A stretch of 64,000 nt of DNA from Flavobacterium arcticum (GTDB lineage: Bacteria > Bacteroidota > Bacteroidia > Flavobacteriales > Flavobacteriaceae): assembly GCF_003344925.1 (NCBI RefSeq), contig NZ_CP031188.1:990501-1054500 (forward strand), written 5' to 3'. The notes under the pieces were generated by a model, which was not told the DNA's origin, made no database searches, and worked only from the letters and a program-made list of their open reading frames with translations. Shown here in pieces: positions 36,101 through 46,700 of this stretch. Position 1 is the stretch's first letter, and each line of letters opens with the position of its first letter. A program made the position numbers and the translations under genes.

Positions 36101-36355
36101 TTAATTTATTTTCTATATTTTTTTTTATAAAACGCGAAAACGATATAGTTGGCACAAAACTTGAACTAAAAAAAACGTTAAGATAATTGTAAAATCTCCC
36201 CAAATTACAATTAAGCAGTTAAAAGAAAGGACTATTGCTATTTTAATACAGGTACAAATATAATATTATTTTTCATCCTACAAAATCTTTAACTCTCTCC
36301 TTTCCGGTTATTCGCTAAATACCGAAAATTTAGTATAATCAAAATTTTTAATAAC

Positions 36356-36577
36356 ATGAAAAAAAATCAACATGTTGTACCCCATCAAGATGGATGGGCA
36401 GTAAAAGGTGAAGGTAACTCAAAAGCAACAAAAGTTACAAAAACACAGACAGAAGCTATTGAATCAGCAAGAAAAATTGCTAAAAATCAGGAATCAGAAT
36501 TGTTCATTCATAAAAAAGATGGAACAATTCGAGGTAGAGATAGCTATGGTAATGACCCTGTAGAAAGTAAAGGATAA
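36356..36577 (+). CDS. DUF2188 small protein
   Basis: 73 residues. It matches the DUF2188 pattern: an N-terminal HVVPHQDGWAVKGEGNSKA, a helix with QTEAIESARKIAKNQESEL, and a final strand pair FIHKKDGTIRGRDSYGNDP. It is a small soluble protein of unknown role. It is 22 bp ahead of the CD-NTase gene and on the same strand, so it is probably transcribed with the CBASS genes; whether it takes part in defence is not known. The start is the only ATG in a suitable place. Confidence 0.9.
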   Translation: MKKNQHVVPHQDGWAVKGEGNSKATKVTKTQTEAIESARKIAKNQESELFIHKKDGTIRGRDSYGNDPVESKG

Positions 36578-36599
36578 TTAATAATTTAAAGATTTTTGT

Positions 36600-37667
36600 A
36601 TGAAAAAAAATTACACGAATTTAATTCAAAAAGTTAAAGAAAGAAGTAACCCTGAAAACTTACCTATTAGAAGGTTACTTTTTGAAAGTGCAGGCATACC
36701 TTATACAGATGTAGGTCAATATGTTAAACTTGCAATGGCAGGTGTTCCTTTAGAATATACTAATAATAGCAAGGCTGCTGCGAAAAAAGTAATGGTTCAC
36801 TTAGAAAAATTACACGACAAAAATATAGAATTTAGATTTCAAGGATCCGTTGAAACCAATACGCATATTTTAAATGATAATGATATTGATCTTTTACAAA
36901 TTTCGTTGCAATCTTCAACAGTAGACCGTGCCAGCCTTAAAACAGCATTAGATGAATCATGGAAATACACCAACAAAGAGTATAAAAACCTGAAAGAGCA
37001 TTCTGATAATTTTACTTTATATGGAGGAGATCAGCTTTCAGATTTAGGGAAGATTCGTATTAAGTCCGAAGAAACTTTACAGTCAATCTATAAAGATGTG
37101 GACATTTCAAAACCAAAAGCCATTGCTGTTGAAGTCAAAACACCTCTTAGAAAAGTAGATGTTGCTACTGCTGTCTATTATAAAGCTATACCCTATATGA
37201 AATCTAACAGCGAACACAAAAAAGGTATACAAATTTATAATAAAGAAACTGACAGTAAACTACCCGTAGAGTTTCCTTTTTGGAGTATCAAAAGAATTAA
37301 TGAAAAAAGTATCTTATCTAATGGGAGACTTAAAAAAATGATTCGTTTTTTGAAAAATATTAAGTGTGATACTTCACAAATAACAGGAAAACCAAAAATA
37401 TCAAGTTTTGACATTAATGCTATTTGCTATGATATAGATCTAAAAATATACGATTCATCTAATTACTTAGAATTAGTCATGATTTTGTATAATCAAATAT
37501 CTTTACTTGCTTCTGATGAAAGCTATAGAAATAATTTAAAATCAGTAGATGCACAAGAGTATATTTTTAGGTCAAACCCTGAAAAAGTAAGTGAGCTTTA
37601 TATTTTCAAATCAGAAATTGATGCAATATTATCCGATATCTATTCATTAAAATTAATCGCTGTATGA
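36600..37667 (+). CDS. CBASS cyclic-oligonucleotide synthase (CD-NTase)
   Basis: 355 residues. It has the polymerase-beta-like nucleotidyltransferase signature: G82-S83 (FQGSVETNT), then D95-I-D97 (NDNDIDLLQI) and the third acidic residue at about D187 (RKVDVATAV). This is the layout of CD-NTases, which make cyclic di- or trinucleotides when phage infection is sensed. The partner gene codes for a STING-type receptor. The described bacterial STING systems pair with clade E enzymes making c-di-GMP, so that product is likely here, but the clade cannot be set by eye. The stop overlaps the start of the effector gene by 4 bp (ATGA). Confidence 0.9.
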   Translation: MKKNYTNLIQKVKERSNPENLPIRRLLFESAGIPYTDVGQYVKLAMAGVPLEYTNNSKAAAKKVMVHLEKLHDKNIEFRFQGSVETNTHILNDNDIDLLQISLQSSTVDRASLKTALDESWKYTNKEYKNLKEHSDNFTLYGGDQLSDLGKIRIKSEETLQSIYKDVDISKPKAIAVEVKTPLRKVDVATAVYYKAIPYMKSNSEHKKGIQIYNKETDSKLPVEFPFWSIKRINEKSILSNGRLKKMIRFLKNIKCDTSQITGKPKISSFDINAICYDIDLKIYDSSNYLELVMILYNQISLLASDESYRNNLKSVDAQEYIFRSNPEKVSELYIFKSEIDAILSDIYSLKLIAV

Positions 37668-38587
37668 AAAAGAAAAAAATTTTTATAGGATGTTCTAGTG
37701 AAGAAATAAAAATTGCTAAAATAGTAGAAGGCTTCCTTGATAAAGATTATGAGGTAACAATTTGGGATGAAAAAATTTGGGATAAGGCAGTTTTCAGATT
37801 AAACAACAATTTCTTAAATGATTTATTGAAAGCTAGTTTAAAATTTGACTTTGGTATTTTAATTGGTACTCCAGATGATAAACTAATAAAGCGAGGAAAT
37901 GAAGTTTTATCTGCACGTGATAATATTTTGTTTGAATTAGGCTTATTTATTGGAAGATTGGGTATTGATAAATGTGCTTTTTTAGTGGATTCATCAGTAG
38001 AAGTGCCTACCGACCTAAGTGGTATATACATTGCCAAATACAATATAGATAATATAACCGATAAGATTAAAGAGGTCAAGCAATTATTTGATAATAGTTC
38101 TATTAATAAGTTTAATTTTTTTCCTTCAAATACTTTAGCTTTTGGTTATTTTGAAAATTTCATAAAACCTTTATGCAATGAGTACTATAAGAAAAATCAA
38201 TTTGATATAGAAGGTATTAAATATAGTATTTGTAGCATTCAAATAATGATTCCAAAAACTCTATCGGAAGACCTAAATCTACAGTTTCAACAAATCAAAA
38301 ATAAAATTGGAGTTGAAGAAAAATGTATTCCTGCCTTAGGTAGAAGACGAAATTACAATGTAGATGTGAAAAAATTAGAGAAAAATCAATTAGAAATCTT
38401 AGACTTTCCATCTACACTTACAGGTATAAATTATGCAATAAGGGAACTCCTCCCTGACGAATATAATGAAAATGGTGAAGAATATAAGCAAATATTAAAT
38501 CGGGAATTAGAACGGTTTGTCCATACTTTGCAAAGCCTAATAAAGAGAAATGGATTTGATGGTCTTGTTTCTATTAAATATAATTAA
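37664..38587 (+). CDS. cap12: TIR-like/STING fusion effector of CBASS (Cap12 type)
   Basis: 307 residues, two domains. Residues 1-140 are a TIR-like nucleotide-hydrolase domain (IFIGCSSEE, DFGILIGTPDD and R85-D-N-ILFELGLFIGRLG, with E91 the likely catalytic Glu for NAD+ cleavage). Residues about 150-307 match prokaryotic STING: FPSNTLAFGYFENF at 153-166, an Arg trio R227-R229, and D247-F-P-S-T251, which mirrors the Asp and Thr pair that reads the guanine of c-di-GMP in the known bacterial STING structures. Known members form filaments on ligand binding and deplete NAD+, stopping phage spread by cell death. No membrane segments, so this is the soluble TIR-STING class. A terminator follows. Confidence 0.92.
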   Translation: MKKKKIFIGCSSEEIKIAKIVEGFLDKDYEVTIWDEKIWDKAVFRLNNNFLNDLLKASLKFDFGILIGTPDDKLIKRGNEVLSARDNILFELGLFIGRLGIDKCAFLVDSSVEVPTDLSGIYIAKYNIDNITDKIKEVKQLFDNSSINKFNFFPSNTLAFGYFENFIKPLCNEYYKKNQFDIEGIKYSICSIQIMIPKTLSEDLNLQFQQIKNKIGVEEKCIPALGRRRNYNVDVKKLEKNQLEILDFPSTLTGINYAIRELLPDEYNENGEEYKQILNRELERFVHTLQSLIKRNGFDGLVSIKYN

Positions 38588-38589
38588 TT

Positions 38590-38616
38590 AAAAGCCTGGT
38601 AAAAATCCAGGCTTTT
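38590..38616 (+). terminator. Terminator of the CBASS operon
   Basis: AAAAGCCTGG at 38590-38599, a 7-base loop, CCAGGCTTTT at 38607-38616. Begins three bases after the stop codon of the effector. Confidence 0.88.
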
Positions 38617-38682
38617 GCACACTTACACCCCCCGAAAACGTTTTCTTTTATTTATATTTACAGCTCCAAAATCAACTATCAC

Positions 38683-39168
38683 ATGAGTAACGCTTACAAA
38701 CTTACGGTAAACGGCACTACTACTTTTGATGTTAACGAAGCGCAACTTTCGCAGCTCGATGCCATTAGTACAGCACCGAACAATTACCATATTTTAAAAG
38801 ACAGTAAACCTTTTAAAGCAGCCACTACCCAAACAAATTTTCTTGCAAAAGAATATACCGTTACGGTGAATAATAACACCTATACTGTAAACATTGCTAA
38901 TGCGCTCGATGAGCTTATTGTAGCAATGGGCTTCGAGATAGGCGCTGCAAAACAGGTAAACGATATAAAAGCACCTATACCGGGGCTTATACTCGAAATA
39001 AATGTTACCGTAGGACAAGAAGTACAAGAAAATGACAACTTACTCGTACTAGAGGCAATGAAAATGGAAAACACTTTCCAATCGCCAAGAGCTGGCGTTA
39101 TTAAGTCTATTGCAGTAAGCAAAGGCGACGCTGTAGATAAAGGTCAGTTACTAATAGAATTTGAATAG
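38683..39168 (+). CDS. Biotin carboxyl carrier protein of an acyl-CoA carboxylase
   Basis: 161 residues. The C-terminal ~75 residues form the biotinyl domain with EAMKMEN; K127 is the biotinylated Lys. The N-terminal ~85 residues are a strand-rich module of the kind seen in the linker part of propionyl-CoA carboxylase alpha chains. It carries the carboxyl group from the biotin carboxylase to the carboxyltransferase encoded next to it. Ends 4 bp before the biotin carboxylase ATG. Confidence 0.93.
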   Translation: MSNAYKLTVNGTTTFDVNEAQLSQLDAISTAPNNYHILKDSKPFKAATTQTNFLAKEYTVTVNNNTYTVNIANALDELIVAMGFEIGAAKQVNDIKAPIPGLILEINVTVGQEVQENDNLLVLEAMKMENTFQSPRAGVIKSIAVSKGDAVDKGQLLIEFE

Positions 39169-39172
39169 CACT

Positions 39173-40615
39173 ATGAAAAAGATACTTGTAGCCAATAGGG
39201 GCGAAATTGCCATAAGGGTAATGGAAACCGCAAAGAAAATGGGCATTAAAACCGTTGCTGTTTTCTCGACCGCCGATAGAAATGCACCCCATGTAAAACT
39301 TGCCGATGAAGCTGTTTGCATAGGCGAAGCACCATCAAACAAATCCTACCTTTTAGGAGATAAAATAATAGAAGTAGCCAAATCGCTTAACGTAGATGGG
39401 ATTCACCCTGGATACGGATTTTTGAGCGAAAATGCTACGTTTGCCGAAGCCGTAGAAGCTAGTGGTATTACCTTTATAGGACCACGCTCTAAAGCTATCC
39501 GCATAATGGGTAGCAAGCTCGCTGCCAAAGATGCCGTTAAGGGGTATGACATCCCTATGGTTCCCGGTATAGACGAAGCAATTACTGATGTGGCAAAAGC
39601 TCAACAAGCAGCCGTAAACATTGGTTTCCCTATCCTGATAAAAGCATCAGCAGGTGGTGGTGGTAAAGGAATGCGCGTGGTAGAAAAAGAAGCCGATTTT
39701 GTTCCGCAAATGGAACGCGCTATAAGTGAGGCTACCTCAGCCTTTGGTGATGGGTCTGTTTTTATCGAAAAATATGTAGGCTCACCACGACATATCGAGA
39801 TACAAGTTATGGCAGATAGCCATGGCAATATCATTTACCTTTTTGAAAGAGAATGTAGCGTGCAACGTCGTCACCAAAAAGTGGTAGAAGAAGCACCAAG
39901 TGCAGTACTTACACCCGAAATCAGAAAAGCCATGGGCGAAGCTGCCGTTAAAGTAGCAAAAGCCTGCGATTACTTAGGTGCTGGTACAGTAGAGTTTTTA
40001 TTGGATGAAAATAAAAACTTCTATTTCCTAGAAATGAACACCCGCCTACAGGTAGAGCATCCCGTTACCGAATTGATTACAGGACTTGACCTTGTAGAGC
40101 TACAAATAAAAGTAGCACGTGGCGAAGCACTCGATATTAAACAAGAAGACTTACAAATAAACGGTCATGCACTAGAACTTCGTGTATATGCCGAAGACTC
40201 ACTAAATGACTTTGCGCCAAGCGTTGGGCATTTGGATATATATCAAATTCCCGTAGGCAAAGGCATACGTGTAGATAATGGTTTTGAGCAAGGTATGGAT
40301 GTACCTATTTATTATGACCCGATGCTTGCCAAGCTAATTACCTATGGCAAAACACGTGAGGAAGCTATCGAACTAATGATAGAAGCCATTGCCGATTATA
40401 AAGTAGAAGGTATTAGTACTACCCTACCCTTCGGTACATTTGTGTGCGAACACGAAGCATTCCGTTCAGGAGATTTCGACACGCATTTTGTAAAGAAATA
40501 CTACGATGCCGAAAAGCTAAAATCGCAAATGGACAACGAAGCAGAAATTGCTGCCTATGTTGCCCTGAAACAATATTTGGAAGACCAGAAAATTTTACGA
40601 CTGCCAATACAGTAA
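39173..40615 (+). CDS. accC: Biotin carboxylase subunit
   Basis: 480 residues of the ATP-grasp biotin carboxylase family, which carboxylates biotin with bicarbonate and ATP. Visible parts: the start [16 protein letters not shown], the glycine-rich ATP loop [14 protein letters not shown] at about residues 160-173, [16 protein letters not shown], and [13 protein letters not shown] near residue 290. I choose ATG 39173 over an in-frame TTG at 39161, which would overlap the carrier protein's end. The system lacks AccA/AccD here; the acceptor is set by the next gene and is more likely propionyl-CoA. The symbol reflects the family only. Confidence 0.94.
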   Translation: MKKILVANRGEIAIRVMETAKKMGIKTVAVFSTADRNAPHVKLADEAVCIGEAPSNKSYLLGDKIIEVAKSLNVDGIHPGYGFLSENATFAEAVEASGITFIGPRSKAIRIMGSKLAAKDAVKGYDIPMVPGIDEAITDVAKAQQAAVNIGFPILIKASAGGGGKGMRVVEKEADFVPQMERAISEATSAFGDGSVFIEKYVGSPRHIEIQVMADSHGNIIYLFERECSVQRRHQKVVEEAPSAVLTPEIRKAMGEAAVKVAKACDYLGAGTVEFLLDENKNFYFLEMNTRLQVEHPVTELITGLDLVELQIKVARGEALDIKQEDLQINGHALELRVYAEDSLNDFAPSVGHLDIYQIPVGKGIRVDNGFEQGMDVPIYYDPMLAKLITYGKTREEAIELMIEAIADYKVEGISTTLPFGTFVCEHEAFRSGDFDTHFVKKYYDAEKLKSQMDNEAEIAAYVALKQYLEDQKILRLPIQ

Positions 40616-40619
40616 ACCT

Positions 40620-42161
40620 ATGGAAGACAAAATAAAAGTATTAAACGATAAAATCGCTCAGGCACATTTAGGTGGAGGCGAGAAACGGATAGCAAAACAG
40701 CACGAAAAGAAGAAGCTTACCGCACGCGAGCGGGTGGAATACTTAATGGACGAAGGTTCTTTTGAAGAAATTGGTATGCTGGTTACCCACCGTACTACTG
40801 ATTTTGGTATGGAAAAAGAACAATACTATGGCGATGGTGTTATCACTGGTTATGGTACTATAAACGGCAGACTTGTGTATGTTTTTGCGCAAGATTTTAC
40901 CGTTTTTGGTGGTGCATTATCTGAAACGCACGCCGAGAAGATTTGTAAAGTCATGGATATGGCTGTTAAAAATGGTGCACCTATGATAGGGCTAAATGAC
41001 TCTGGTGGGGCACGTATTCAGGAAGGTGTACGTTCACTGGGCGGTTATGCCGATATTTTTTACCGTAACGTACAGAGTAGTGGTGTAATTCCGCAAATCT
41101 CTGCTATTATGGGTCCTTGTGCGGGTGGTGCAGTATATTCTCCTGCTATGACCGATTTTACCATGATGGTAGAGAACACGAGTTATATGTTTGTAACTGG
41201 TCCTAATGTAGTAAAAACAGTAACTAACGAAACCGTAACTAGCGAAGAGTTAGGTGGTGCAAGTACACACTCTACAAAATCGGGGGTGGCGCATACTACC
41301 TCTGCAAATGATGTAGAGTGTCTCGAAGATATTAAAAAACTACTAGGCTACTTACCTCAAAACAATAAAGAAACCGCTCCTAAAGTAGACTTCAAGCTTA
41401 ACGATGAAGTACGCGATGTACTTTCAGATATTATACCTGATAGTGCTAATAAACCATATGATATGCATGGGGTTATTAGTGGTATTATAGACGAAGATTC
41501 TTTCTATGAAATACATAAAGATTTTGCCGAAAATATTATTGTAGGTTTTGCCCGCATTGGTGGTAGAAGCGTAGGTATTGTGGCAAATCAGCCCATGTAT
41601 TTAGCGGGTGTACTTGATGTAAATAGCTCGACAAAAGCAGCCCGTTTTACCCGTTTTTGCGATGCCTTCAACATTCCGTTATTAGTATTAGTAGATGTAC
41701 CAGGCTTCTTACCAGGCACTAACCAAGAGTGGAGCGGTATTATAGTACACGGTGCAAAACTACTATATGCACTTAGCGAAGCAACCGTACCACGCGTAAC
41801 GGTTATTACTCGTAAAGCCTATGGTGGTGCGTATGACGTAATGAACTCGAAACACATTGGTGCCGATATGAACTTTGCTTGGCCTACTGCCGAAATTGCG
41901 GTAATGGGTGCTAAAGGAGCTAGTGAAATTATCTTTAAACGTGAAATTGCCGAGGCAGATGATTCTGCTGCTAAACTGTTGGAAAAAGAAGCGGAGTATG
42001 CCGAGAAGTTTGCTAACCCCTACAGGGCTGCACAACGTGGCTTTATAGACGAGGTTATCCTGCCAAAAGACACCCGCAGAAAACTGATAAAAGCTTTCAG
42101 TATGCTAGAAAATAAAAAGGTAGAGACACCTAACCGAAAACACGGTAATATTCCTCTGTAA
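40620..42161 (+). CDS. Acyl-CoA carboxylase carboxyltransferase (propionyl-CoA carboxylase beta type)
   Basis: 513 residues with two crotonase-like halves. N-terminal half: [39 protein letters not shown] and [12 protein letters not shown] (oxyanion hole). C-terminal half: [17 protein letters not shown] and [12 protein letters not shown]. The overall form is that of the PccB beta chains, and homologues prefer propionyl-CoA, but methylcrotonyl or acetyl-CoA cannot be excluded. Third gene of the carboxylase operon; terminator follows. Confidence 0.93.
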   Translation: MEDKIKVLNDKIAQAHLGGGEKRIAKQHEKKKLTARERVEYLMDEGSFEEIGMLVTHRTTDFGMEKEQYYGDGVITGYGTINGRLVYVFAQDFTVFGGALSETHAEKICKVMDMAVKNGAPMIGLNDSGGARIQEGVRSLGGYADIFYRNVQSSGVIPQISAIMGPCAGGAVYSPAMTDFTMMVENTSYMFVTGPNVVKTVTNETVTSEELGGASTHSTKSGVAHTTSANDVECLEDIKKLLGYLPQNNKETAPKVDFKLNDEVRDVLSDIIPDSANKPYDMHGVISGIIDEDSFYEIHKDFAENIIVGFARIGGRSVGIVANQPMYLAGVLDVNSSTKAARFTRFCDAFNIPLLVLVDVPGFLPGTNQEWSGIIVHGAKLLYALSEATVPRVTVITRKAYGGAYDVMNSKHIGADMNFAWPTAEIAVMGAKGASEIIFKREIAEADDSAAKLLEKEAEYAEKFANPYRAAQRGFIDEVILPKDTRRKLIKAFSMLENKKVETPNRKHGNIPL

Positions 42162-42188
42162 TTTTACATAAGAATATATAATAACAGA

Positions 42189-42221
42189 AAACCCTCCAAA
42201 GTCAATGACTTTGGAGGGTTT
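42189..42221. terminator. Bidirectional terminator between the carboxylase and efflux operons
   Basis: AAACCCTCCAAAGT at 42189-42202, loop CAATG, ACTTTGGAGGGTTT at 42208-42221. Perfect 14-bp stem between convergent operons. Confidence 0.9.
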
Positions 42222-42254
42222 ATCAAAATTAACCAAACTTAACAATTATCCCTC

Positions 42255-43706
42255 TTAATTCCATCCGCCCCCTAAGGCACGGTATATATTAACCATTGCA
42301 CTCATTTGCTGCATTTTGGTTTCTATCAATTCAAATCTCGATTCGAGCGCATCACGTTGCGTTAGCAACACTTCCATATAATCTGCTCTTGCAGATCTAA
42401 ACAAATCATTCGAAATATCAATAGACTGAGTAAGAGCAACTACTTCTTGCGATTTCAGGTCGTAAGCCTTTTCCATATTATCTATTTTTGCCAACTGGTT
42501 TGCTACTTCTATATATGCATTCAAAATAGTACGCTCATAATTATAAATAGCCTGTACCTGTTTTGCATTGGCACTACTATACGCTGCTTTTATAGCATTC
42601 CTGTTTATTAATGGTGCTGCCAAATCGCCTGCAATAGAATACAGCAACGATTCTGGCTTTACTAAATAACTTGGGTCAAAAGCGCGGTAACCTATACCTG
42701 CCGAAATACCTAATGAAGGGTAAAACCTAGCTTTAGCTACCTTTATATCAAGTTTGGCTGCGGCAAGTTCTAACTCTGCTTGTTTCACATCTGGGCGGTT
42801 TTCCAATAATTGCGATGGAATACCCGCATGAATAATACTTGGTATTATAGTATTAAACTCTTGAGGGCTTCTTTCTACAGGTTGCGGAAATCGTCCTACC
42901 AAAAAATTAATCTTATTCTCTGTTTCTGTAATCTTCTGCTTAATGGCATACTGAAGGCTTCTAGTATTTAGCACCTGTGCCTCAAACCTACGTACGGCAA
43001 GCTCATTAACCCTTGCCGATTGTTTTTGCAGTTTTACTATCTCTAGTGCATTCCCTTGTATCTCAATATTCTGATTTAAGATAATTAACTGATTATCTAA
43101 TGCTAAAAGCTCATAGTAAGTATCGGCAATTTCGGCAACCATATTAGTTACCATAAAGTTTTTACCCTCTACAGAAGATAGGTATCTACTTACTGCCGCC
43201 TTTTTAGCATTGTGCAGTTTCCCCCATACATCTACTTCCCAAGTAGCATAAGCACCTACCATATAATCTTGTAATGGGTCGGGCATTTCTTTACCAGGTT
43301 CTATTTCGGTAGTGGCTTCGCTTGCACCACGACTAGTAAAACGTGCTACTTTATCAACCCCTGCTCCTCCATTTAACCCTACAAAAGGTAAATACTCTCC
43401 TTTTCTAGTTTTTATCTCATTTTGAGAAATTTGGATTTCTTGCAACATTATATTCAACTCCTGATTGTTGCTTAAAGCTATCTCAATAAGGTTATCAAGA
43501 TACGGGTCAGTAAAATAATCTTTCCATTTTATCTGAGCCGTATTCACTGTGTCCTGAGAGTCATTATAACTCTCAGGGACATTAGTATTTGCTGTTTGCT
43601 TTGCTACAGAAGGGAGCTTACACCCTGTAAATGCTAGTAGCGTAAGCACAATACCTACATATATATAAGTTTGCTTATTAAATATCTTACTCATTATTTT
43701 CTTCAT
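42255..43706 (-). CDS. Outer membrane efflux lipoprotein (NodT/OprM family)
   Basis: 483 residues. The signal ends in a lipobox LAFTGC (Cys near residue 29). The body is the TolC-like tandem repeat of long helices and strands, with the GVGYRAFDPSY and ELELAAAKLDIKVAKARFYPSLG signatures in the second half. It forms the outer membrane duct of the tripartite pump. Its start overlaps the end of the RND gene by 20 bp, so translation may be coupled. Confidence 0.94.
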   Translation of the reverse strand: MKKIMSKIFNKQTYIYVGIVLTLLAFTGCKLPSVAKQTANTNVPESYNDSQDTVNTAQIKWKDYFTDPYLDNLIEIALSNNQELNIMLQEIQISQNEIKTRKGEYLPFVGLNGGAGVDKVARFTSRGASEATTEIEPGKEMPDPLQDYMVGAYATWEVDVWGKLHNAKKAAVSRYLSSVEGKNFMVTNMVAEIADTYYELLALDNQLIILNQNIEIQGNALEIVKLQKQSARVNELAVRRFEAQVLNTRSLQYAIKQKITETENKINFLVGRFPQPVERSPQEFNTIIPSIIHAGIPSQLLENRPDVKQAELELAAAKLDIKVAKARFYPSLGISAGIGYRAFDPSYLVKPESLLYSIAGDLAAPLINRNAIKAAYSSANAKQVQAIYNYERTILNAYIEVANQLAKIDNMEKAYDLKSQEVVALTQSIDISNDLFRSARADYMEVLLTQRDALESRFELIETKMQQMSAMVNIYRALGGGWN

Positions 43707-46700
43707 TTTTTGGAAAATTATCTATCATGTGTACAAATTCTTCTGATAAAGAACCGTCGTCTTCGTCTTTTATTAGTTTCCTACCCTCTGCAAGCGAACC
43801 AAAAATAAAGTACAGTCCAGGCACTATAATTACCCCGAAAATTGTTCCGAAGAACATACCTCCAAGCGCAGCAGAACCAAGCGTTTTGTTACCTATAGCT
43901 CCTGCACCAGTTGCAAGCATTAACGGAATTAATCCTGCGATAAAGGCAAACGATGTCATTAAAATAGGTCTAAAACGTACTTTAGCCCCCTCTATAGCTG
44001 CTTCAAGTATAGTAGCACCTTCATGGTGTTTTTGTACTGCAAACTCTACTATTAATACCGCATTCTTACCGAGCAACCCGACAAGCATTATGAGCCCTAT
44101 TTGGGCATAAATATCATTTTGAAGTCCCATTGCTTCGAGTAACAAGAACGAACCAAACACCCCTACAGGAAGTGAGAATACAACTGCAAGCGGAATAATA
44201 AAACTCTCATACTGTGCAGCTAACACAAAGTAAACGAATACTAATACAATCATAAAGATGTAAATTGACTCATTACCCCTGCTTGCTTCATCATAAGAAA
44301 GTCCTTCCCATGCAATATCATATCCTTTTGGTAAGGTCTCGGCAGCAACCTCGCGAACAGCCTGAATAGCATCGGCTGTTGTATAACCTTTTGCTGGAAG
44401 CCCCTGAATGGCAGCAGAATTATACATATTATAGCGAGTAATCTCATTTGGTCCTTGTTTCTTTTCTAGCCTCATGAAAGCAGAGTAAGGTACCATTTCG
44501 CCATGATCATTTTTAACAAATAGATTTAATACATCCGAAGGAAGTCTTCTAAACTTAGGGTCAGACTGTACATATACTTTAAAGAAACGGTCAAACTTAA
44601 TAAAACCTTGTTCATAGGTACTACCTATCAAAATATCAAGATTTCCCATTGCTTTACCTATAGACACTCCTTTTTGCATAGCAAGGTCGTTGTCTATTTT
44701 CAATTCATACTGCGGATAATTGGCAGCAAAGAATGTAAACAGTCCTGATAACTCTTTACGCTTACCTAGATCTTCGAGGAATTTTTTGTTTATTATATCA
44801 AAATCCTGATAATTTGTAGTCGTATTTTTATCTAATAAACGTAGTGAGAAACCTCCTGAAGAACCAAAACCAGGAATAGCGGGTGGTTCAAAAAATTCTA
44901 TTTTTGCTCCAAGTCCTTTAGATTTTTCTTCTAATTCCTCCATTACCTCGGTTACTTTATGCTCTCTCTCATCCCATGGTTTTAGGTTGATAAGGCACGT
45001 ACCCGCATTAGACCCTCTACCTTCGGTCATAATTTCATAACCTGCAAGAGATGATACTGACTCTACTCCTTCTATCTCTTCACAAATTTTTTGAAGCCTT
45101 TGCGATACTTGATTGGTAGTCTCTAATGTAGAACCGGGTGGCGTTTGAATAATGGCATAAATTGTACCCTGATCTTCACTGGGTATAAAACCTGAAGGAA
45201 GAATTTTATTTACAAAGAATGTACCTGCACAAAATGCTATTAATATGGCAAATGTGAGCCATCTCCTACTAACAATTCTTTTTAACAGTGCTACATACTT
45301 GCCTGTAAGTTTATCAAACACGCTATTAAACTTATCGAGCGATTTTGTAAGTATGTTTTGTTTCTTTTCTTTTCCGTGATTATTTTTTAGTAGCATAGCA
45401 CACAATACAGGTGTAAGTGTAAGTGCTATAAGTGCAGATATTACAATAGAACTCGCCATAGTAATAGAGAACTGACGGTAGAATGTTCCTACAGGACCTG
45501 ACATAAATGATATAGGCAAGAACACCGATACCATTACAGCTGTAATGGCTATAATAGCACCACTGATTTCTCCTAATACTTTTTTCACAGCCATGTAAGG
45601 TGTTATATGAGGAAACTCCTCAAACTTAGCATGGACTGCCTCGACGACGACTATGGCATCATCTACCACAATACCAATGGCTAACACAAGTGCAAACATG
45701 GTTACCATGTTAATGGAAATTCCGAAAAATTGAATAACAAAGAAAGCCCCTATCAATGATACAGGAACGGCTAATATGGGTATTAATGTAGAACGCCAAT
45801 CGCCCAAGAATATAAATACAACCAAAGCTACCAGTATAAAGGCATCTCTTAAAGTATCTATAACCTGATCTATAGAAGCATCTAAGAACTTAGAAACATC
45901 ATAACTAATTTTATAGTCCATTCCCGGAGGGAAAGTTTCTTTCATTTCTTCTAACTTCATTTTTACATCTTCAATAACATCGCTAGCATTACTACCATAG
46001 TTTTGCTTTAACACAATAGATGCAGACGGATGTCCGTCTAAATTAGAGTAGATATCAAAAAATTCACTACCTAGTTCTGCACGACCAATATCTTTTAATC
46101 GAATTGCTTCACCCTCTGCGTTAGCACGGATGATGATATTCTCATACTGTTCTGGCTCATTATACCTTCCTTCATATGTTAACACATATTCTAACGATTG
46201 GGCATCAATACCAGAGCTTTGCCCTATACGACCAGGACGCCCTACAATACTTTGCTCTCCTAAAGCTTCCATAACTTCGTCTACAGAAACTTGGTAAGCT
46301 CTCATACGATCAGGGTTTAACCAAATACGCATAGCATAAGTTCGGCTACCTAATATTTGTGACCTTGCTACCCCTTTAATCCTGTTAATTTCAGGAATCA
46401 TTTTAACGTTAGCGTAGTTATACAGGAACTTTTCATCCATGTTTTTGCCTTTCGCATACAGGTTAACATACATTAGCATACTAGGCTGAATAGGGGTAAT
46501 AATAACCCCTTCTCGTTGTACAAGTTCGGGTAATAGCGGCATAACCTGATCTACCCTTGTCTTGACCCTAATAACTGCTTGATTAGGATCTGTACCTGGT
46601 TCAAAAATTATCCTTAATGTTGCCTCTCCTGCACTAGTGGCATCTGTTGCCATATATCGCATACCTTGAACACCATTAATAGAGTTTTCTAGTGTAATAA

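Larger units (their letters stand above)
35945..36355. other. 411-bp intergenic regulatory region before the CBASS operon
   Basis: No gene. In order: a terminator (35969-35991), TGACA/TGTCA half-sites (36008-36062), a 32-bp palindrome (36069-36100), a very AT-rich stretch, and about 250 bp with no TAnnTTTG element that I can find before the first ATG at 36356. It is the richest regulatory-looking DNA in the window. Confidence 0.7.

Noticed and set aside
35945..36355. Attachment site or integrase scar of a mobile element around the CBASS operon
   Set aside because: No integrase, transposase or flanking direct repeat was found. The adjoining terminators of host genes are intact on both sides.
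36600..37667. Reading the nucleotidyltransferase as a toxin-antitoxin MNT/HEPN pair
   Set aside because: It is 355 residues long with CD-NTase spacing, and its partner is a TIR-STING protein and not HEPN.
42160..42255. CRISPR-like repeats anywhere in the window
   Set aside because: The hairpins found between operons are single terminators. No regularly spaced direct repeats with unique spacers were seen.
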